From Paenibacillus rigui (GTDB lineage: Bacteria; Bacillota; Bacilli; Paenibacillales; NBRC-103111): DNA of 64,000 nucleotides. The notes under the pieces are model-generated. The model did no database searches and was not told the origin of the DNA. It saw only the letters and a list, made by a program, of their open reading frames with translations. The DNA lies in assembly GCF_002234615.1 (NCBI RefSeq), contig NZ_NMQW01000023.1:62001-126000 (forward strand), given 5' to 3'. The translations under genes and the position numbers were made by a program. Positions 53,271 through 62,823 of this stretch are shown here, piece by piece (the first letter of the stretch is position 1; each line of letters starts with the position of its first letter).

Positions 53271-53738
53271 TTAGGAACGATTGCGACGGGATCTTGTGAA
53301 TAATCGGTAGGCGAAATAAAGAACAGCCCCCCAAAATAATAGACCTATGAAGGATATCGGCGATCCTGCTCCGGGACCGAAGCCCATAAAGCCAAACGGG
53401 TTAAACAGGCTGCCAAGCAAAGCTCCCGCTGCAAAGCCCCCAAAGATGCCTCCCCAGCCTCCGCGGGCAGGCGTTCCGTAAGCTGGTGTCGTAGTTCTCG
53501 GATTGCTGGAGGGAACACGTCCAGGGGCCGTCGTTCCGCTTTGTCCCGGGGTACGTACACCCGAATAGGTTCCGCGTCCCGAGCGGTAAGCATTTTCCGT
53601 CAGTTCTCCCTCGGCAGGCGTCTGCTGCGGAAGCTCTTGAACCCTGGGCGAGATCAGATTGCCCTCCACATTTGCAAAGACCGAGGGGCATGGGAAAAGG
53701 AGCATCAAACAAAGACAGACCATCCGGAAGCTCTTCAT
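53271..53738 (-). CDS. Small exported protein with C-terminal membrane helix
   Basis: 155 residues. Signal peptide (MKSFRMVCLCLMLLFPCPSVFA), a Thr/Pro/Gly/Arg-rich mature part, a Gly/Phe-rich stretch GIFGGFAAGALLGSLFNPFGFMGF and a final membrane helix FIGLLFWGAVLYFAYRLF followed by RSRRNRS. The design recalls the N-terminal part of Tim44-like proteins of Firmicutes, without the Tim44 domain. ATG 53738 has GGAGG upstream. Function unknown. Confidence 0.72.
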   Translation of the reverse strand: MKSFRMVCLCLMLLFPCPSVFANVEGNLISPRVQELPQQTPAEGELTENAYRSGRGTYSGVRTPGQSGTTAPGRVPSSNPRTTTPAYGTPARGGWGGIFGGFAAGALLGSLFNPFGFMGFGPGAGSPISFIGLLFWGAVLYFAYRLFTRSRRNRS

Positions 53739-53873
53739 GCAGGTATCCTCCATTCATGTTGTCGTGGAAAAGGGTCGGCTTTTCGCATTTCTCATATAGG
53801 TAGTATCAACCCAATCCGGGTTTCTATTCGGCTTCCAGAGCTATGAATCGAGGAGAATGACATGTCATCCATC

Positions 53874-55610
53874 CTACGGGTTAAACTGAAACTGCATGTG
53901 ATACAGCCTCGCGTAGATCCCGTTTATGTGCAAAAGCTGCTCGTGTGTTCCTTCCTCTGCTATCCCTTTCCCGGAAAGCACGATAATCCTGTCTGCATTT
54001 TGGACCGTGGACAGCCTGTGAGCAATGATGAAGGTCGTACGGTTGCGGGATAGGAGTTCAAGGCTTTTCTGTACGGCCTTTTCACTCTCATTGTCCAGCG
54101 AGGAAGTGGCTTCATCCAATATGAGGATCGAAGGATTTTTCAAAAATACACGGGCGATACTGATGCGCTGCTTCTGACCGCCGGAAAGCTTTACACCGTG
54201 CTGCCCGACATGGGCGTTGTAGCCGCCCGGAAGCCCCATAATAAATTCATGAGCATTGGCGTGCTTGGCCGCGGTGATCATTTCATTTTCCGTAGCGTCG
54301 GGCTTTCCATACAATAGGTTCTCCTTTATCGTACCCGAGAACAGATAGACGTCTTGCTGAACGATCCCGATATGCTGGCGCAAGGAGCTTAGCGTGACAG
54401 CTTTGACATCTGTACCGTCGATTTTCACTGCACCTTCGACAGGCTCATAAAAACGTGGGATTAAACTGCAAAGTGTTGTTTTTCCAACCCCCGATGCTCC
54501 TACAAGCGCTATGGTCTCACCGGGATTTGCCGTAAAGCTGATTTGACTTAGCACATCGGTAGAGTCGCCGGCATAGCGGAAACGAACGTTGGCAAATTCG
54601 ACCTTGCCCTTTACGCTGCTTAACGGGAAGGCGTCATTCGCATCCGTAATGTCCGGCTTCACTGCCAGCAGCTCCAGGAAGCGTTCAAATCCAGCCACTC
54701 CATTTTGAAGATTTTGGGTAAAATTCACTAACCGTTTCACGGGGTCAACGAGGGTATTCAAGTATAGTAAGAAGGTGATTAGCTCCGTCAGATGCAGCCG
54801 GCTGTAGCTGATAAGAACGGCCCCTGCAATAACGACCGAAATATTCATAAAGGAGATGAATCCGGTCAAGCCGTTAAAAAACAACGCCTCAGCTCTATAC
54901 CCATTTTTCCTGCTTTCCAAAAAACGATGGCTGCTGCTTCGGAATTTGTCCATTTCAATTTCTTCATTGGCAAACGATTGTACGACCCGAATCCCGGAAA
55001 GGCTGTCTTCGATTTGCGAATTGATATCGGCTATGCGTTCCTTGTTCCTTTTCAGAGCGTTCTTCACCCGGATGCTGTTGTAATAGGCGAAAAGAATCAT
55101 AAACGGGAAAATTAAGAAAATAGTTAAACTGAGCATCCAGTTCATGCTGGCCAATATAACAAAGGAGCCCGCAATTCTTACCAAGGAGATCATCGTGTCC
55201 TCCGGCCCATGATGGGCAAGCTCCGATATATCGAATAAATCTGATGTCATCCGCGACATGAGCTGCCCTGTTCTGGTGTTGTCGTGATATGTAAATGAAA
55301 GCTTTTGTACATGCTCAAATAAATCGCTCCGCATGTCGGATTCTATTTGGGCTCCCATCACATGACCGTAATAATCTGTATAGAAGTTGCTTACATACTC
55401 CACCAGCATCAACAACATAAAGATACCGGCGATTTTTATAACGAATGCCGACGCGATTCCCTCGTCACCTATTGCTTTCTGGGTCAGTTGATTTACTAAC
55501 AGGGGGTACACAATGACGGTTATCGAAGCCAGCGATGCAAAGAACAAATCCGCAAACAATCCTTTTTTGTAAGGCTTATAGTAAGTTAAAAATTTTTTGA
55601 ATGTTTCCAA
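53874..55610 (-). CDS. ABC exporter, half-transporter with fused ATPase
   Basis: 578 residues: six membrane helices (to about 310), then an ATPase domain with Walker A LVGASGVGKTTL, signature LSGGQKQRISIAR, Walker B ILILDEATSSLD and IIAHRLSTV. MdlB/MsbA/BmrA-type multidrug or lipid exporter; substrate unknown. TTG start at 55610 with GGAGGTGG just upstream. Divergent from the rhamnose operon. Confidence 0.9.
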   Translation of the reverse strand: METFKKFLTYYKPYKKGLFADLFFASLASITVIVYPLLVNQLTQKAIGDEGIASAFVIKIAGIFMLLMLVEYVSNFYTDYYGHVMGAQIESDMRSDLFEHVQKLSFTYHDNTRTGQLMSRMTSDLFDISELAHHGPEDTMISLVRIAGSFVILASMNWMLSLTIFLIFPFMILFAYYNSIRVKNALKRNKERIADINSQIEDSLSGIRVVQSFANEEIEMDKFRSSSHRFLESRKNGYRAEALFFNGLTGFISFMNISVVIAGAVLISYSRLHLTELITFLLYLNTLVDPVKRLVNFTQNLQNGVAGFERFLELLAVKPDITDANDAFPLSSVKGKVEFANVRFRYAGDSTDVLSQISFTANPGETIALVGASGVGKTTLCSLIPRFYEPVEGAVKIDGTDVKAVTLSSLRQHIGIVQQDVYLFSGTIKENLLYGKPDATENEMITAAKHANAHEFIMGLPGGYNAHVGQHGVKLSGGQKQRISIARVFLKNPSILILDEATSSLDNESEKAVQKSLELLSRNRTTFIIAHRLSTVQNADRIIVLSGKGIAEEGTHEQLLHINGIYARLYHMQFQFNP

Positions 55611-55782
55611 ACGACCACCTCCAAGGACAGGGTTTACTCTAAGACATTGACTTCCATCGGTTTAAATTCATGGTAGCACCCTGATCTGAACCAATCCATT
55701 TAACAAATCGTTATAACCAATTCTTCTTCTTGTCCCTTGATTCTCCGCTGAACAATGGAAAAGAAACGGCTCTGTTCTTATT

Positions 55783-55867
55783 TTGTTTTATTTTTGTTTA
55801 TGTTTGAATTTATGGTTTTCAGACCGGAACAAATGTGGTAAGATAACATCAAAACCAAATAAAACAA
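55783..55867 (+). promoter_or_regulatory. Promoter region of rhamnose operon with 11-bp inverted repeat
   Basis: TTGTTTTATTT (55783-55793) and its perfect complement AAATAAAACAA (55857-55867) flank a candidate promoter: TTTTCA, 17 nt, TAAGAT with an upstream TG. The arms could be operator halves for the DeoR-type regulator encoded at the end of the operon. They are AT-rich, so chance pairing is possible. Confidence 0.45.
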
Positions 55868-55887
55868 ATTATTTCGGAGGTATAGTC

Positions 55888-57957
55888 ATGGTACAAAGTT
55901 TGTGGGAAGCTTCTAAAGCAGCAGAACAGGCAACAGGTCTGGATCAATTGGTTTATCGCTCGAATCTGATCGGTACGGATCGTCGCGTATGCAATTACGG
56001 CGGCGGGAATACTTCCAGCAAGACGGTTGTCAAGGATTTCCGCGGGCGCGACGTTGAAGTCATGTTCGTGAAAGGAAGCGGTTCCGACCTTGCGACGATG
56101 AAGGCTTCTAACTTTACGGGCTTGCGCATGGATGATATTCGTCCTTTGTTCGAAAGAGACGAAATGCCGGATGAAGAAATGGTTGCCTACCTGGCGAACT
56201 GCATGATTGACGCCAAGCATCCGCGCGCTTCCATTGAAACTTTGCTTCATGCCTTTCTTCCATTTAAACACGTAGATCATACCCACCCGGATTCCATCAT
56301 CAGCCTTTGCTGTGCAGATAACGGCAAAGAGCTGGCTAGTGAAATTTTTGGAGACCGTTTCGTATGGGTTCCTTATATCCGTCCCGGCTTCAAGCTTTCC
56401 AAAATGATCGCTGAAGGTGTATTGAACAATCCGAAGGCGGAGCTTGTCCTTATGGAAAAGCACGGTCTGGTTACTTGGGGAGAAACCTCGGAGGAGGCTT
56501 ACGCTCAAACGATCAAGATCATTACTGAAGCGGAAAGCTTTATCGAAGCGCGCATTAAAGAAAGTCAAGTATTTGGCGGCGTGAAGCATGGCGCCCTGAC
56601 GGCCGAACAACGCAGAAGCGTTGCTGCCCAAGTGATGCCTACCATCCGCGGTGCAGTCAGCGATGCGAAGAAAATGATTCTTTCGTTCGACGATGCAGAA
56701 GATGTGCTTCAATTCGTTGGCGGACAAAACTCGGCACAGCTTTCCCAAGTGGGCGCTGCTTGCCCGGATCACCTGGTTCACACGAAAGTGGTTCCTTTGT
56801 TCATCGATTGGACGCCGAATGCGGACGATATCGATGGCTTGAAAGCGAAGCTGAAAGAAGGCATCGCGAAATATAAAGAAGAATATAAAGCTTACTTCGA
56901 CCGCAACAAAAATGAAGGCGACGTCATGTTCGAAGCAGCGCCTCGCGTTATTCTTATCCCTGGCGTAGGTATGATCAATACCGGCAAAAGCTGGGCGATG
57001 TCCCAAGTCAGCGGTGCGTTGTACCACCGTGCGATCGCCGTCATGAGAGGCGCTACGGCTCTTGGCAATTTCGTTTCGCTGAGCGAAAATGAATCTTACA
57101 ATGTCGAGTATTGGCCGCTTGAGCTTTACAAGCTGTCCCTGGCTCCGGCTGAAGCTGAGTTTTCACGCAAAATTGCTTTCATCACCGGCGGAGCAGGCGG
57201 TATCGGAAGCGAAACGGCACGCCGTTTGGTTTCAGAAGGCGCGCATGTCGTGCTGGCCGACTTGAACCTTGAAGGCGCAGAGAACGTAGCATCGGAAATC
57301 AATGCGAAATACGGCGAGAACCGTGCGATTGCCGTGAAAATGGACGTAACGAGCGAGGACATGATTAAAGAGGCTTATGCCTTAACTGCTCTTACTTACG
57401 GCGGTGTCGATATTATCGTCAACAACGCAGGTCTTGCAACTTCCAGTCCGTTCGACCAAACGTCGCTGAAAGAATGGAATCTGAACATGAACGTGCTTGG
57501 AACAGGCTACTTCCTCGTTGCACGCGAAGCGTTCATTCTGATGAAAGAGCAGGCGATCGGCGGTAACATGGTATTTATCGGCTCCAAAAACTCCGTATAC
57601 GCCGGCAAAAGCGCTTCGGCTTATAGCGCGGTCAAAGCGTTGGAAGCTCATCTTGCCCGTTGTATCGCCGCAGAAGGCGGGGAATTCGGTATCCGCGTCA
57701 ATACGATTTTGCCGGATGCGATTCTGCAAGGCTCTGCTATCTGGAACGGAAGCTGGCGTAATGAACGTGCCGCTGCGTACGGCATTGAACCGGATCAATT
57801 GGAAGAGCACTACCGCAAACGGACGACGTTGCTTGTCAATATTTATCCGCGTGATATTGCAGAAGGCATTGCATTCTTCGCTTCTTCCAAATCGGATAAA
57901 ACAACAGGCTGCATGCTGACGATTGACGGCGGCGTACCTGCTGCGTTCACACGTTAA
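55888..57957 (+). CDS. rhaD: Bifunctional rhamnulose-1-phosphate aldolase / lactaldehyde dehydrogenase
   Basis: 689 residues. The N-terminal part (about 1-400) is a class II aldolase with zinc ligands in HVDHTHPDS; the C-terminal part (from about 425) is an SDR with GGAGGIGSETARRL, NNAG and YSAVK. Fusions of this kind (RhaEW, Bacillus YuxG type) cleave L-rhamnulose-1-phosphate into DHAP and L-lactaldehyde and oxidise the latter to lactate. CGGAGG precedes ATG 55888; the frame is open upstream but without a ribosome site. First gene of the rhamnose operon. Confidence 0.93.
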   Translation: MVQSLWEASKAAEQATGLDQLVYRSNLIGTDRRVCNYGGGNTSSKTVVKDFRGRDVEVMFVKGSGSDLATMKASNFTGLRMDDIRPLFERDEMPDEEMVAYLANCMIDAKHPRASIETLLHAFLPFKHVDHTHPDSIISLCCADNGKELASEIFGDRFVWVPYIRPGFKLSKMIAEGVLNNPKAELVLMEKHGLVTWGETSEEAYAQTIKIITEAESFIEARIKESQVFGGVKHGALTAEQRRSVAAQVMPTIRGAVSDAKKMILSFDDAEDVLQFVGGQNSAQLSQVGAACPDHLVHTKVVPLFIDWTPNADDIDGLKAKLKEGIAKYKEEYKAYFDRNKNEGDVMFEAAPRVILIPGVGMINTGKSWAMSQVSGALYHRAIAVMRGATALGNFVSLSENESYNVEYWPLELYKLSLAPAEAEFSRKIAFITGGAGGIGSETARRLVSEGAHVVLADLNLEGAENVASEINAKYGENRAIAVKMDVTSEDMIKEAYALTALTYGGVDIIVNNAGLATSSPFDQTSLKEWNLNMNVLGTGYFLVAREAFILMKEQAIGGNMVFIGSKNSVYAGKSASAYSAVKALEAHLARCIAAEGGEFGIRVNTILPDAILQGSAIWNGSWRNERAAAYGIEPDQLEEHYRKRTTLLVNIYPRDIAEGIAFFASSKSDKTTGCMLTIDGGVPAAFTR

Positions 57958-58003
57958 TTTTAAAATAACCGCAATCCCAAATCATTAAAGGAGGAGCTGT
58001 CAT

Positions 58004-58375
58004 ATGGCATCGGCTACTGGAGAAAAGGTATGGATTATTCCTGACGGTTATATTCCTGAGGTTAGTTCAGGAGCATTAACCAGCCACGAATCGATTTGCG
58101 TATTGAATACCGCATCGGAGGATGCTCACTTAAGTATCAGCATCTTCTTTGAGGATCGCGACCCGCTGGAGGATATCCAGGAGGTTGTCCAGGCCCGCCG
58201 TACGAAGCATATCCGCACAAGCTCCTTAGCAAAAGATGGAGCGCCAATCCCTATTGGCGTTCCCTATGCGATTGAAGTGAAGAGCAACATCCCGATTATT
58301 GTACAATACAGCCGGTTGGATGCGACTCAGGCGGAGAATGCTCTGATGTCGGTCATCGCTTACCCGATCAAATAA
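58004..58375 (+). CDS. Sensory-rhodopsin-transducer-like protein (ASRT family)
   Basis: 123 residues. GEKVWIIPDGYIPEVSSG, SHESICVLNTASEDAHLSISIFFEDRDP and IPIIVQYSRLD match the small beta-sandwich family that includes the Anabaena sensory rhodopsin transducer. Relatives without any rhodopsin are found near sugar genes and are thought to bind carbohydrate or DNA. AAGGAGGAG precedes the ATG; it sits between rhaD and rhaA in one operon. No rhodopsin gene is near. Confidence 0.85.
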   Translation: MASATGEKVWIIPDGYIPEVSSGALTSHESICVLNTASEDAHLSISIFFEDRDPLEDIQEVVQARRTKHIRTSSLAKDGAPIPIGVPYAIEVKSNIPIIVQYSRLDATQAENALMSVIAYPIK

Positions 58376-58396
58376 TAAGCTTAAGGAGTTGTATCC

Positions 58397-59653
58397 ATGG
58401 ATAAAAAAGTGCAAGCCAATTATGAATTGGCTAAAGAGCTGTATGCAGCGCATGGCATTCATGTCGATCAAGTGCTCGAGCAGCTGGAGAAAATCAAAAT
58501 TTCCATGCACTGCTGGCAGGGCGATGATGTAAAGGGCTTCCTGAATCGTGATCAGGATTTAACAGGCGGAATTTCCGTTACAGGCAACTATCCGGGGGCG
58601 GCGCGCACGCCTGAAGAACTTCGCGCAGATCTGGAGAAAGCGTTCTCGCTGATTCCAGGGAAGCACAAGGTTAACCTTCATGCCATCTATGCGGATACGG
58701 ATGAGAGAGTGGAGCTGGATCAGCTGGAGCCGAAGCATTTTGAAAGATGGGTCGATTGGGCCAAGGAGCAGGGCTTGGGGCTCGACTTCAACCCGACTTG
58801 CTTCTCTCACGAGAAATCGAAGGACGGCTTTACACTCAGCCACTCCAATCCTGAAATTCGCCAGTTCTGGATCGATCACTGCAAAGCCTCCAGAAAAATC
58901 GGCGCTTACTTCGGCGAGCAGCTGGGGCAAACCTGCGTAACAAACGTATGGGTGCCGGACGGCTATAAAGACGTTCCTGCAGACCGCATGGCGCCGAGAC
59001 AGCGCTTGAAGTCCGCTCTGGACGAAGTGTTTGCCGAAGAGCTCAACCCGGCTCATAACCTGGATGCAGTGGAAAGCAAGCTGTTCGGTCTCGGATCCGA
59101 AGCTTATGTTGTAGGCTCCCACGAGTTCTATATGGGCTATGGCATTCAGAACAACAAATTAATTTGCCTCGACGCAGGACATTTCCATCCGACGGAAGTG
59201 ATCTCCAACAAATTGTCGTCGCTTGCGTTATTTGCAGATGGCATTCTGCTGCATGTAAGCCGTCCAATGAGATGGGATAGCGATCACGTAGTCACGATGG
59301 ACGATGAATTGATAGATATCGGCCGTGAGCTGGTTCGCGGCGGATTGCTGGACAAAACACATATCGGGCTCGATTTCTTCGACGCGAGTATTAACCGCGT
59401 AGCGGCTTGGGTTATCGGTACCCGCAATACGATCAAAGCGCTTCTTCGCGCTATGCTGGATCCGGTGGAAGCTTTGAAAAAGGCGGAGCTGGAAGGGGAT
59501 TACACGACTCGTTTGGCATTGACAGAGGAGTTCAAATCGTATCCGTTCGGCGCGGTGTGGGATTACTACTGTGCATCCAAAGGTGTTCCTGTGCGCGAGG
59601 ATTGGCTTGCAGAAGTGAAATCCTACGAGCAGGAAGTACTGCTGAAGCGTTAA
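58397..59653 (+). CDS. rhaA: L-rhamnose isomerase
   Basis: 418 residues, closely following E. coli RhaA in length and sequence: [59 protein letters not shown] and [11 protein letters not shown], with the metal ligands Glu/Asp/His in these motifs. Converts L-rhamnose to L-rhamnulose. TTAAGGAG ribosome site; 21 bp after the ASRT-like gene. Confidence 0.97.
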   Translation: MDKKVQANYELAKELYAAHGIHVDQVLEQLEKIKISMHCWQGDDVKGFLNRDQDLTGGISVTGNYPGAARTPEELRADLEKAFSLIPGKHKVNLHAIYADTDERVELDQLEPKHFERWVDWAKEQGLGLDFNPTCFSHEKSKDGFTLSHSNPEIRQFWIDHCKASRKIGAYFGEQLGQTCVTNVWVPDGYKDVPADRMAPRQRLKSALDEVFAEELNPAHNLDAVESKLFGLGSEAYVVGSHEFYMGYGIQNNKLICLDAGHFHPTEVISNKLSSLALFADGILLHVSRPMRWDSDHVVTMDDELIDIGRELVRGGLLDKTHIGLDFFDASINRVAAWVIGTRNTIKALLRAMLDPVEALKKAELEGDYTTRLALTEEFKSYPFGAVWDYYCASKGVPVREDWLAEVKSYEQEVLLKR

Positions 59654-59689
59654 TCCACCGCATTTAATTCACGAATAAGGGTGATATCC

Positions 59690-61165
59690 TTGGGAAACAT
59701 TATCGCTTTTGATCTGGGGGCGAGCAGCGGCAGAGCGATGCTCGGCCGCTTGGTAGACGGCAAGATCGAAATCACGGAGCTTCATCGGTTTTCCAATGAT
59801 CCAGTGCAGGTGGGCGACCGCCTGCATTGGGATATTTTACGGTTATATCATGAGATCAAGCAGGGCTTGCTGATTGCGAAGAACCAAGGGATTGAAGTGG
59901 ACAGCATCGGGATCGATTCCTGGGCGGTCGATTTCGGCTTTATCGGGTCGAACGGAGAGCTGATCGGCAACCCGTACCATTACCGGGACCGTCATACGGA
60001 GCACATGATGGAGAAGCTGTTCGCCCAGCTTCCGGCATCGGAAATTTTCGGAAGAACAGGCATTCAATTTCTTCAGTTCAATACGATCTTCCAGCTCTTT
60101 GCTCTGAAACAAGCCAACTCTCCTTGGCTTCAGGAGGGCAACCGGTTTCTGATGATTCCGGATTTGCTGCGGTATTTCCTGACTGGAGAGATGCATAACG
60201 AATTCTCCAACGCGACGACAACCCAATTATATAACCCTGTCCAGGGTGGTTGGGACAAAGAGCTTCTACAGCAGCTCGGCTTGCCTGAATCGTGGTTCGG
60301 CGAAGTGCTGCAGCCGGGAAGCAAGGCGGGGATGCTTCAGCCTTCCGTATGCGACGAGCTGGGCATTTCTTCGATTCCGGTGTATGCGGTGGCGGAGCAT
60401 GATACAGGCTCGGCTGTGGCAGCTGTCCCGGCGACAGACCGTTCGTTCGCGTACTTAAGCTGTGGAACCTGGTCGCTGATGGGAACCGAGGTGCAGGAGC
60501 CGGTCATTAACGATATGGCACAGCAGCTTAATTTTACGAATGAGGGCGGAGTCGAGGGGACCTATCGCCTGCTCAAAAATATTATGGGTCTGTGGATCTT
60601 GCAGGAAAGCCGGCGCGAATGGGAAAAAGCAGGGAAGAAATATTCGTTCCCCGAGCTGGTCCAAATGGCGGGAGCGGCCAAGCCGTTCGCGGCATTCATC
60701 GACCCGGATCATCCGATGTTTCTTGCACCGGGGGATATGCCTGCCCGCATCGCCCAATACTGTGCGGAAACCGGGCAGCAGGCCCCGGAGACGGACGGCG
60801 AGATCGTTCGCTGCATTCTGGAAAGCTTGGCGTTGAAATACCGGTTCGTGTTTGAGATGACCGAACGGTTATCCGGTCAAGCCTTCAACGGCCTGCATAT
60901 GGTCGGCGGCGGAATTAATAACACCTTGCTGTGCCAATGGTCGGCCAATGCCATCGGTAAGCCTGTATGGGCGGGGCCTTCTGAAGGCAGCGCTATCGGC
61001 AATATGGCGGTACAATGGATTGCCCAAGGCGTATTTGCCGATATTTGGGAAGCGCGCCAAGCGATCCGGGATTCGTTCCCTGTTGTCGAATACAAGCCGG
61101 AGGAACAAGACCAGTGGGGTCAAGCGTATGACCGGTTTGTTCAGCTGACGGGATTGTTAACCTAA
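59690..61165 (+). CDS. rhaB: L-rhamnulokinase
   Basis: 491 residues, FGGY carbohydrate kinase: IIAFDLGASSGRAMLG at the N-terminus, GIDSWAVDFGF, HDTGSAVAAVP, and C-terminal MVGGGINNTLLCQW (ATP motif). Phosphorylates L-rhamnulose. TTG 59690, 7 nt after AAGGGTG, is preferred to GTG 59681, which lies within that site. Follows rhaA in the operon. Confidence 0.96.
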   Translation: MGNIIAFDLGASSGRAMLGRLVDGKIEITELHRFSNDPVQVGDRLHWDILRLYHEIKQGLLIAKNQGIEVDSIGIDSWAVDFGFIGSNGELIGNPYHYRDRHTEHMMEKLFAQLPASEIFGRTGIQFLQFNTIFQLFALKQANSPWLQEGNRFLMIPDLLRYFLTGEMHNEFSNATTTQLYNPVQGGWDKELLQQLGLPESWFGEVLQPGSKAGMLQPSVCDELGISSIPVYAVAEHDTGSAVAAVPATDRSFAYLSCGTWSLMGTEVQEPVINDMAQQLNFTNEGGVEGTYRLLKNIMGLWILQESRREWEKAGKKYSFPELVQMAGAAKPFAAFIDPDHPMFLAPGDMPARIAQYCAETGQQAPETDGEIVRCILESLALKYRFVFEMTERLSGQAFNGLHMVGGGINNTLLCQWSANAIGKPVWAGPSEGSAIGNMAVQWIAQGVFADIWEARQAIRDSFPVVEYKPEEQDQWGQAYDRFVQLTGLLT

Positions 61166-61189
61166 TTAGTCCGTGAGAAGAGGGTTTCT

Positions 61190-61951
61190 ATGCTAGCTGC
61201 GGAGCGTTATGAGAAAATTGTAAGTTTGGTTAACCAAAGAGGCGCCGTAAGGGTTTCCGAGCTGAGCGAGCTGTTTCAGGTGACGGAAGAGACGATTCGC
61301 CGTGATCTGGACCGCTTGGAGCAAGCGGGTCGACTTAGCCGTTCGCATGGTGGAGCGGTCAGCATCAAGGACGACCCGCAGCCGGAAATTCCGTATGCCG
61401 AACGGGAAATCACCTACGCCGAAGAGAAGAAGCGTATCGCCCAAGCGGCGATCCAGCGGATCGAGCCGAAGGATCGGATTCTTCTCGATGCCAGCTCGAC
61501 GGCTTGGTATATGGCTGCGGAAGTACCTGATCTTCCTCTGACCGTCCTTACCAATTCCATCAAGGTCGCAACGGAGCTGAGCAGCAAAGAGAAAATATCC
61601 GTGATCTCGACAGGAGGCCAGCTGGCTCAGCGTTCGCTGTCTTTTGTGGGACCGCTGGCGGAGCGCTCTCTGGATGCCTACCATGTAGATAAAGTGTTTC
61701 TATCGTGCAAGGGAGTGCATCTTGAGCGGGGCATCAGCGAGTCTAACGAGCTGCAGGCCCGCATCAAGGAGCGGATGATCGGGATGGCGGACGAGGTCAT
61801 TTTGCTGGTGGATTCCAGCAAGTTCGGGGTGCAAGCCTTCACGCAGGTGACCGATTTGTCGGAAATCGACGTCATTATTACGGACCACCGGATTGCCAGG
61901 GAAACACTGGAGCAGCTGCAGGACCGAGGCATCGAGGTCATTACGGTATAA
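61190..61951 (+). CDS. rhaR: DeoR-family regulator of the rhamnose operon
   Basis: 253 residues: N-terminal HTH ERYEKIVSLVNQRGAVRVSELSELFQVTEETIRRDLDRLE and C-terminal sugar-phosphate sensor with LLDASSTAWYMA and DEVILLVDSSKFG. Resembles YulB/RhaR of Bacillus, which represses the rha operon until rhamnulose-1-phosphate binds. Last gene of the operon, 24 bp after rhaB. Operator unknown; see the inverted repeat at 55783. Confidence 0.88.
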   Translation: MLAAERYEKIVSLVNQRGAVRVSELSELFQVTEETIRRDLDRLEQAGRLSRSHGGAVSIKDDPQPEIPYAEREITYAEEKKRIAQAAIQRIEPKDRILLDASSTAWYMAAEVPDLPLTVLTNSIKVATELSSKEKISVISTGGQLAQRSLSFVGPLAERSLDAYHVDKVFLSCKGVHLERGISESNELQARIKERMIGMADEVILLVDSSKFGVQAFTQVTDLSEIDVIITDHRIARETLEQLQDRGIEVITV

Positions 61952-61978
61952 TGGGAAAGAAAAGTATATAGGATAACA

Positions 61979-62020
61979 AAAGCAGTGGGTCAGGCTTCGT
62001 GCCGGCCTGCTGCTTTTTTT
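61979..62020 (+). terminator. Terminator after rhamnose operon
   Basis: AAGCAG...CAGGC / GGCCTG-CTGCTT hairpin followed by seven T residues. Confidence 0.85.
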
Positions 62021-62080
62021 GGTTTGTTGGTAAATCCATGATTGAAGTGTCGGTGGTTGTTTGTGCAGATAGGAAAGTAG

Positions 62081-62115
62081 ACAACCACATGCCATCTTGA
62101 GGATGGCGAAGCCGT
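62081..62115 (+). repeat. Dispersed 35-bp hairpin element, copy 3
   Basis: ACAACCACAT, GCCATC-TTGAG-GATGGC hairpin, then GAAGCCGT, as in copies 1 and 2. It lies in the convergent gap between rhaR and the EVE-domain gene, after the rha terminator. Confidence 0.7.
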
Positions 62116-62129
62116 GAAGCTTTTGGGGG

Positions 62130-62567
62130 CTAACCGATTTCAACCCCCATAGCTTCCGACAGGATAGCGAAATCGACGGCATCGATTTCAAAGTGTCCCG
62201 TACGAAAGCGGTAGCCCCAATTACGGTTCTCCTTGGTGAAGCTTAACAGGCTCAGCAGGGCATGAGCAGGTGCTTCCTTGCAATCATAGTAATCGATGTT
62301 GCGCCGGAACGGAATGAAGGTTTCGCTCATCGGATACTCGTACACTGCATCATCCCGTACTTGTCCGATAGCCGTAAATGCCTGAAGAGGCGCCCCGCTG
62401 TTCATATCCGTTTTGGGAGAGTAATAAATAAGCCAATCTCCTTGCTTCATTCGCCGCAACGGGACGGCTTTTCCATGACACAATTGGGCAAAGCCTCCTG
62501 CCACCCCTCTCATCACATGAGATTTTGAGACGACACCGATCCAATAACGGGGTTGTTTGTTTTCCAT
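62130..62567 (-). CDS. EVE-domain protein
   Basis: 145 residues: RYWIGVVSKSHVMRGVAGGFAQLCHG, MKQGDWLIYYSPK and AFTAIGQVRDD are typical of EVE (PUA-like) domain proteins, which bind modified bases in RNA or DNA. Standing alone here, next to no modification or restriction genes. ATG 62567 is preferred; an upstream TTG-type extension to 62612 lacks homologous character. GGAGG lies about 13 nt before. Confidence 0.85.
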   Translation of the reverse strand: MENKQPRYWIGVVSKSHVMRGVAGGFAQLCHGKAVPLRRMKQGDWLIYYSPKTDMNSGAPLQAFTAIGQVRDDAVYEYPMSETFIPFRRNIDYYDCKEAPAHALLSLLSFTKENRNWGYRFRTGHFEIDAVDFAILSEAMGVEIG

Positions 62568-62767
62568 AAATGAACTAAGCCTCCGCTTCCTTATTTTGTG
62601 CGACGCCCGCACTTGATGTGAGCTATGCCCTCATTGTAGCAAACGTCTCCTGACAACATCGTGTCAGTAGGCAACGGACGATTTCCATATTTTTCTCATT
62701 AGGCAGCTGGGTTTAGTGCAGCGGCTTAATCCCAGAATGGAAGCAGGTGCAGCTTGCATCTTGGCAT

Positions 62768-62821
62768 AAAATAAAAGAGATTGCCCAGGTGCAAGCGCCC
62801 CTATGCAATCTTCTTGAAGGA
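62768..62821 (-). terminator. Terminator of the histidine kinase gene
   Basis: On the minus strand AGATTGC and GCAATCT pair around a GC-rich loop and are followed by CTCTTTTATTTTAT, directly after the kinase stop. Confidence 0.65.
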
Positions 62822-62823
62822 TA

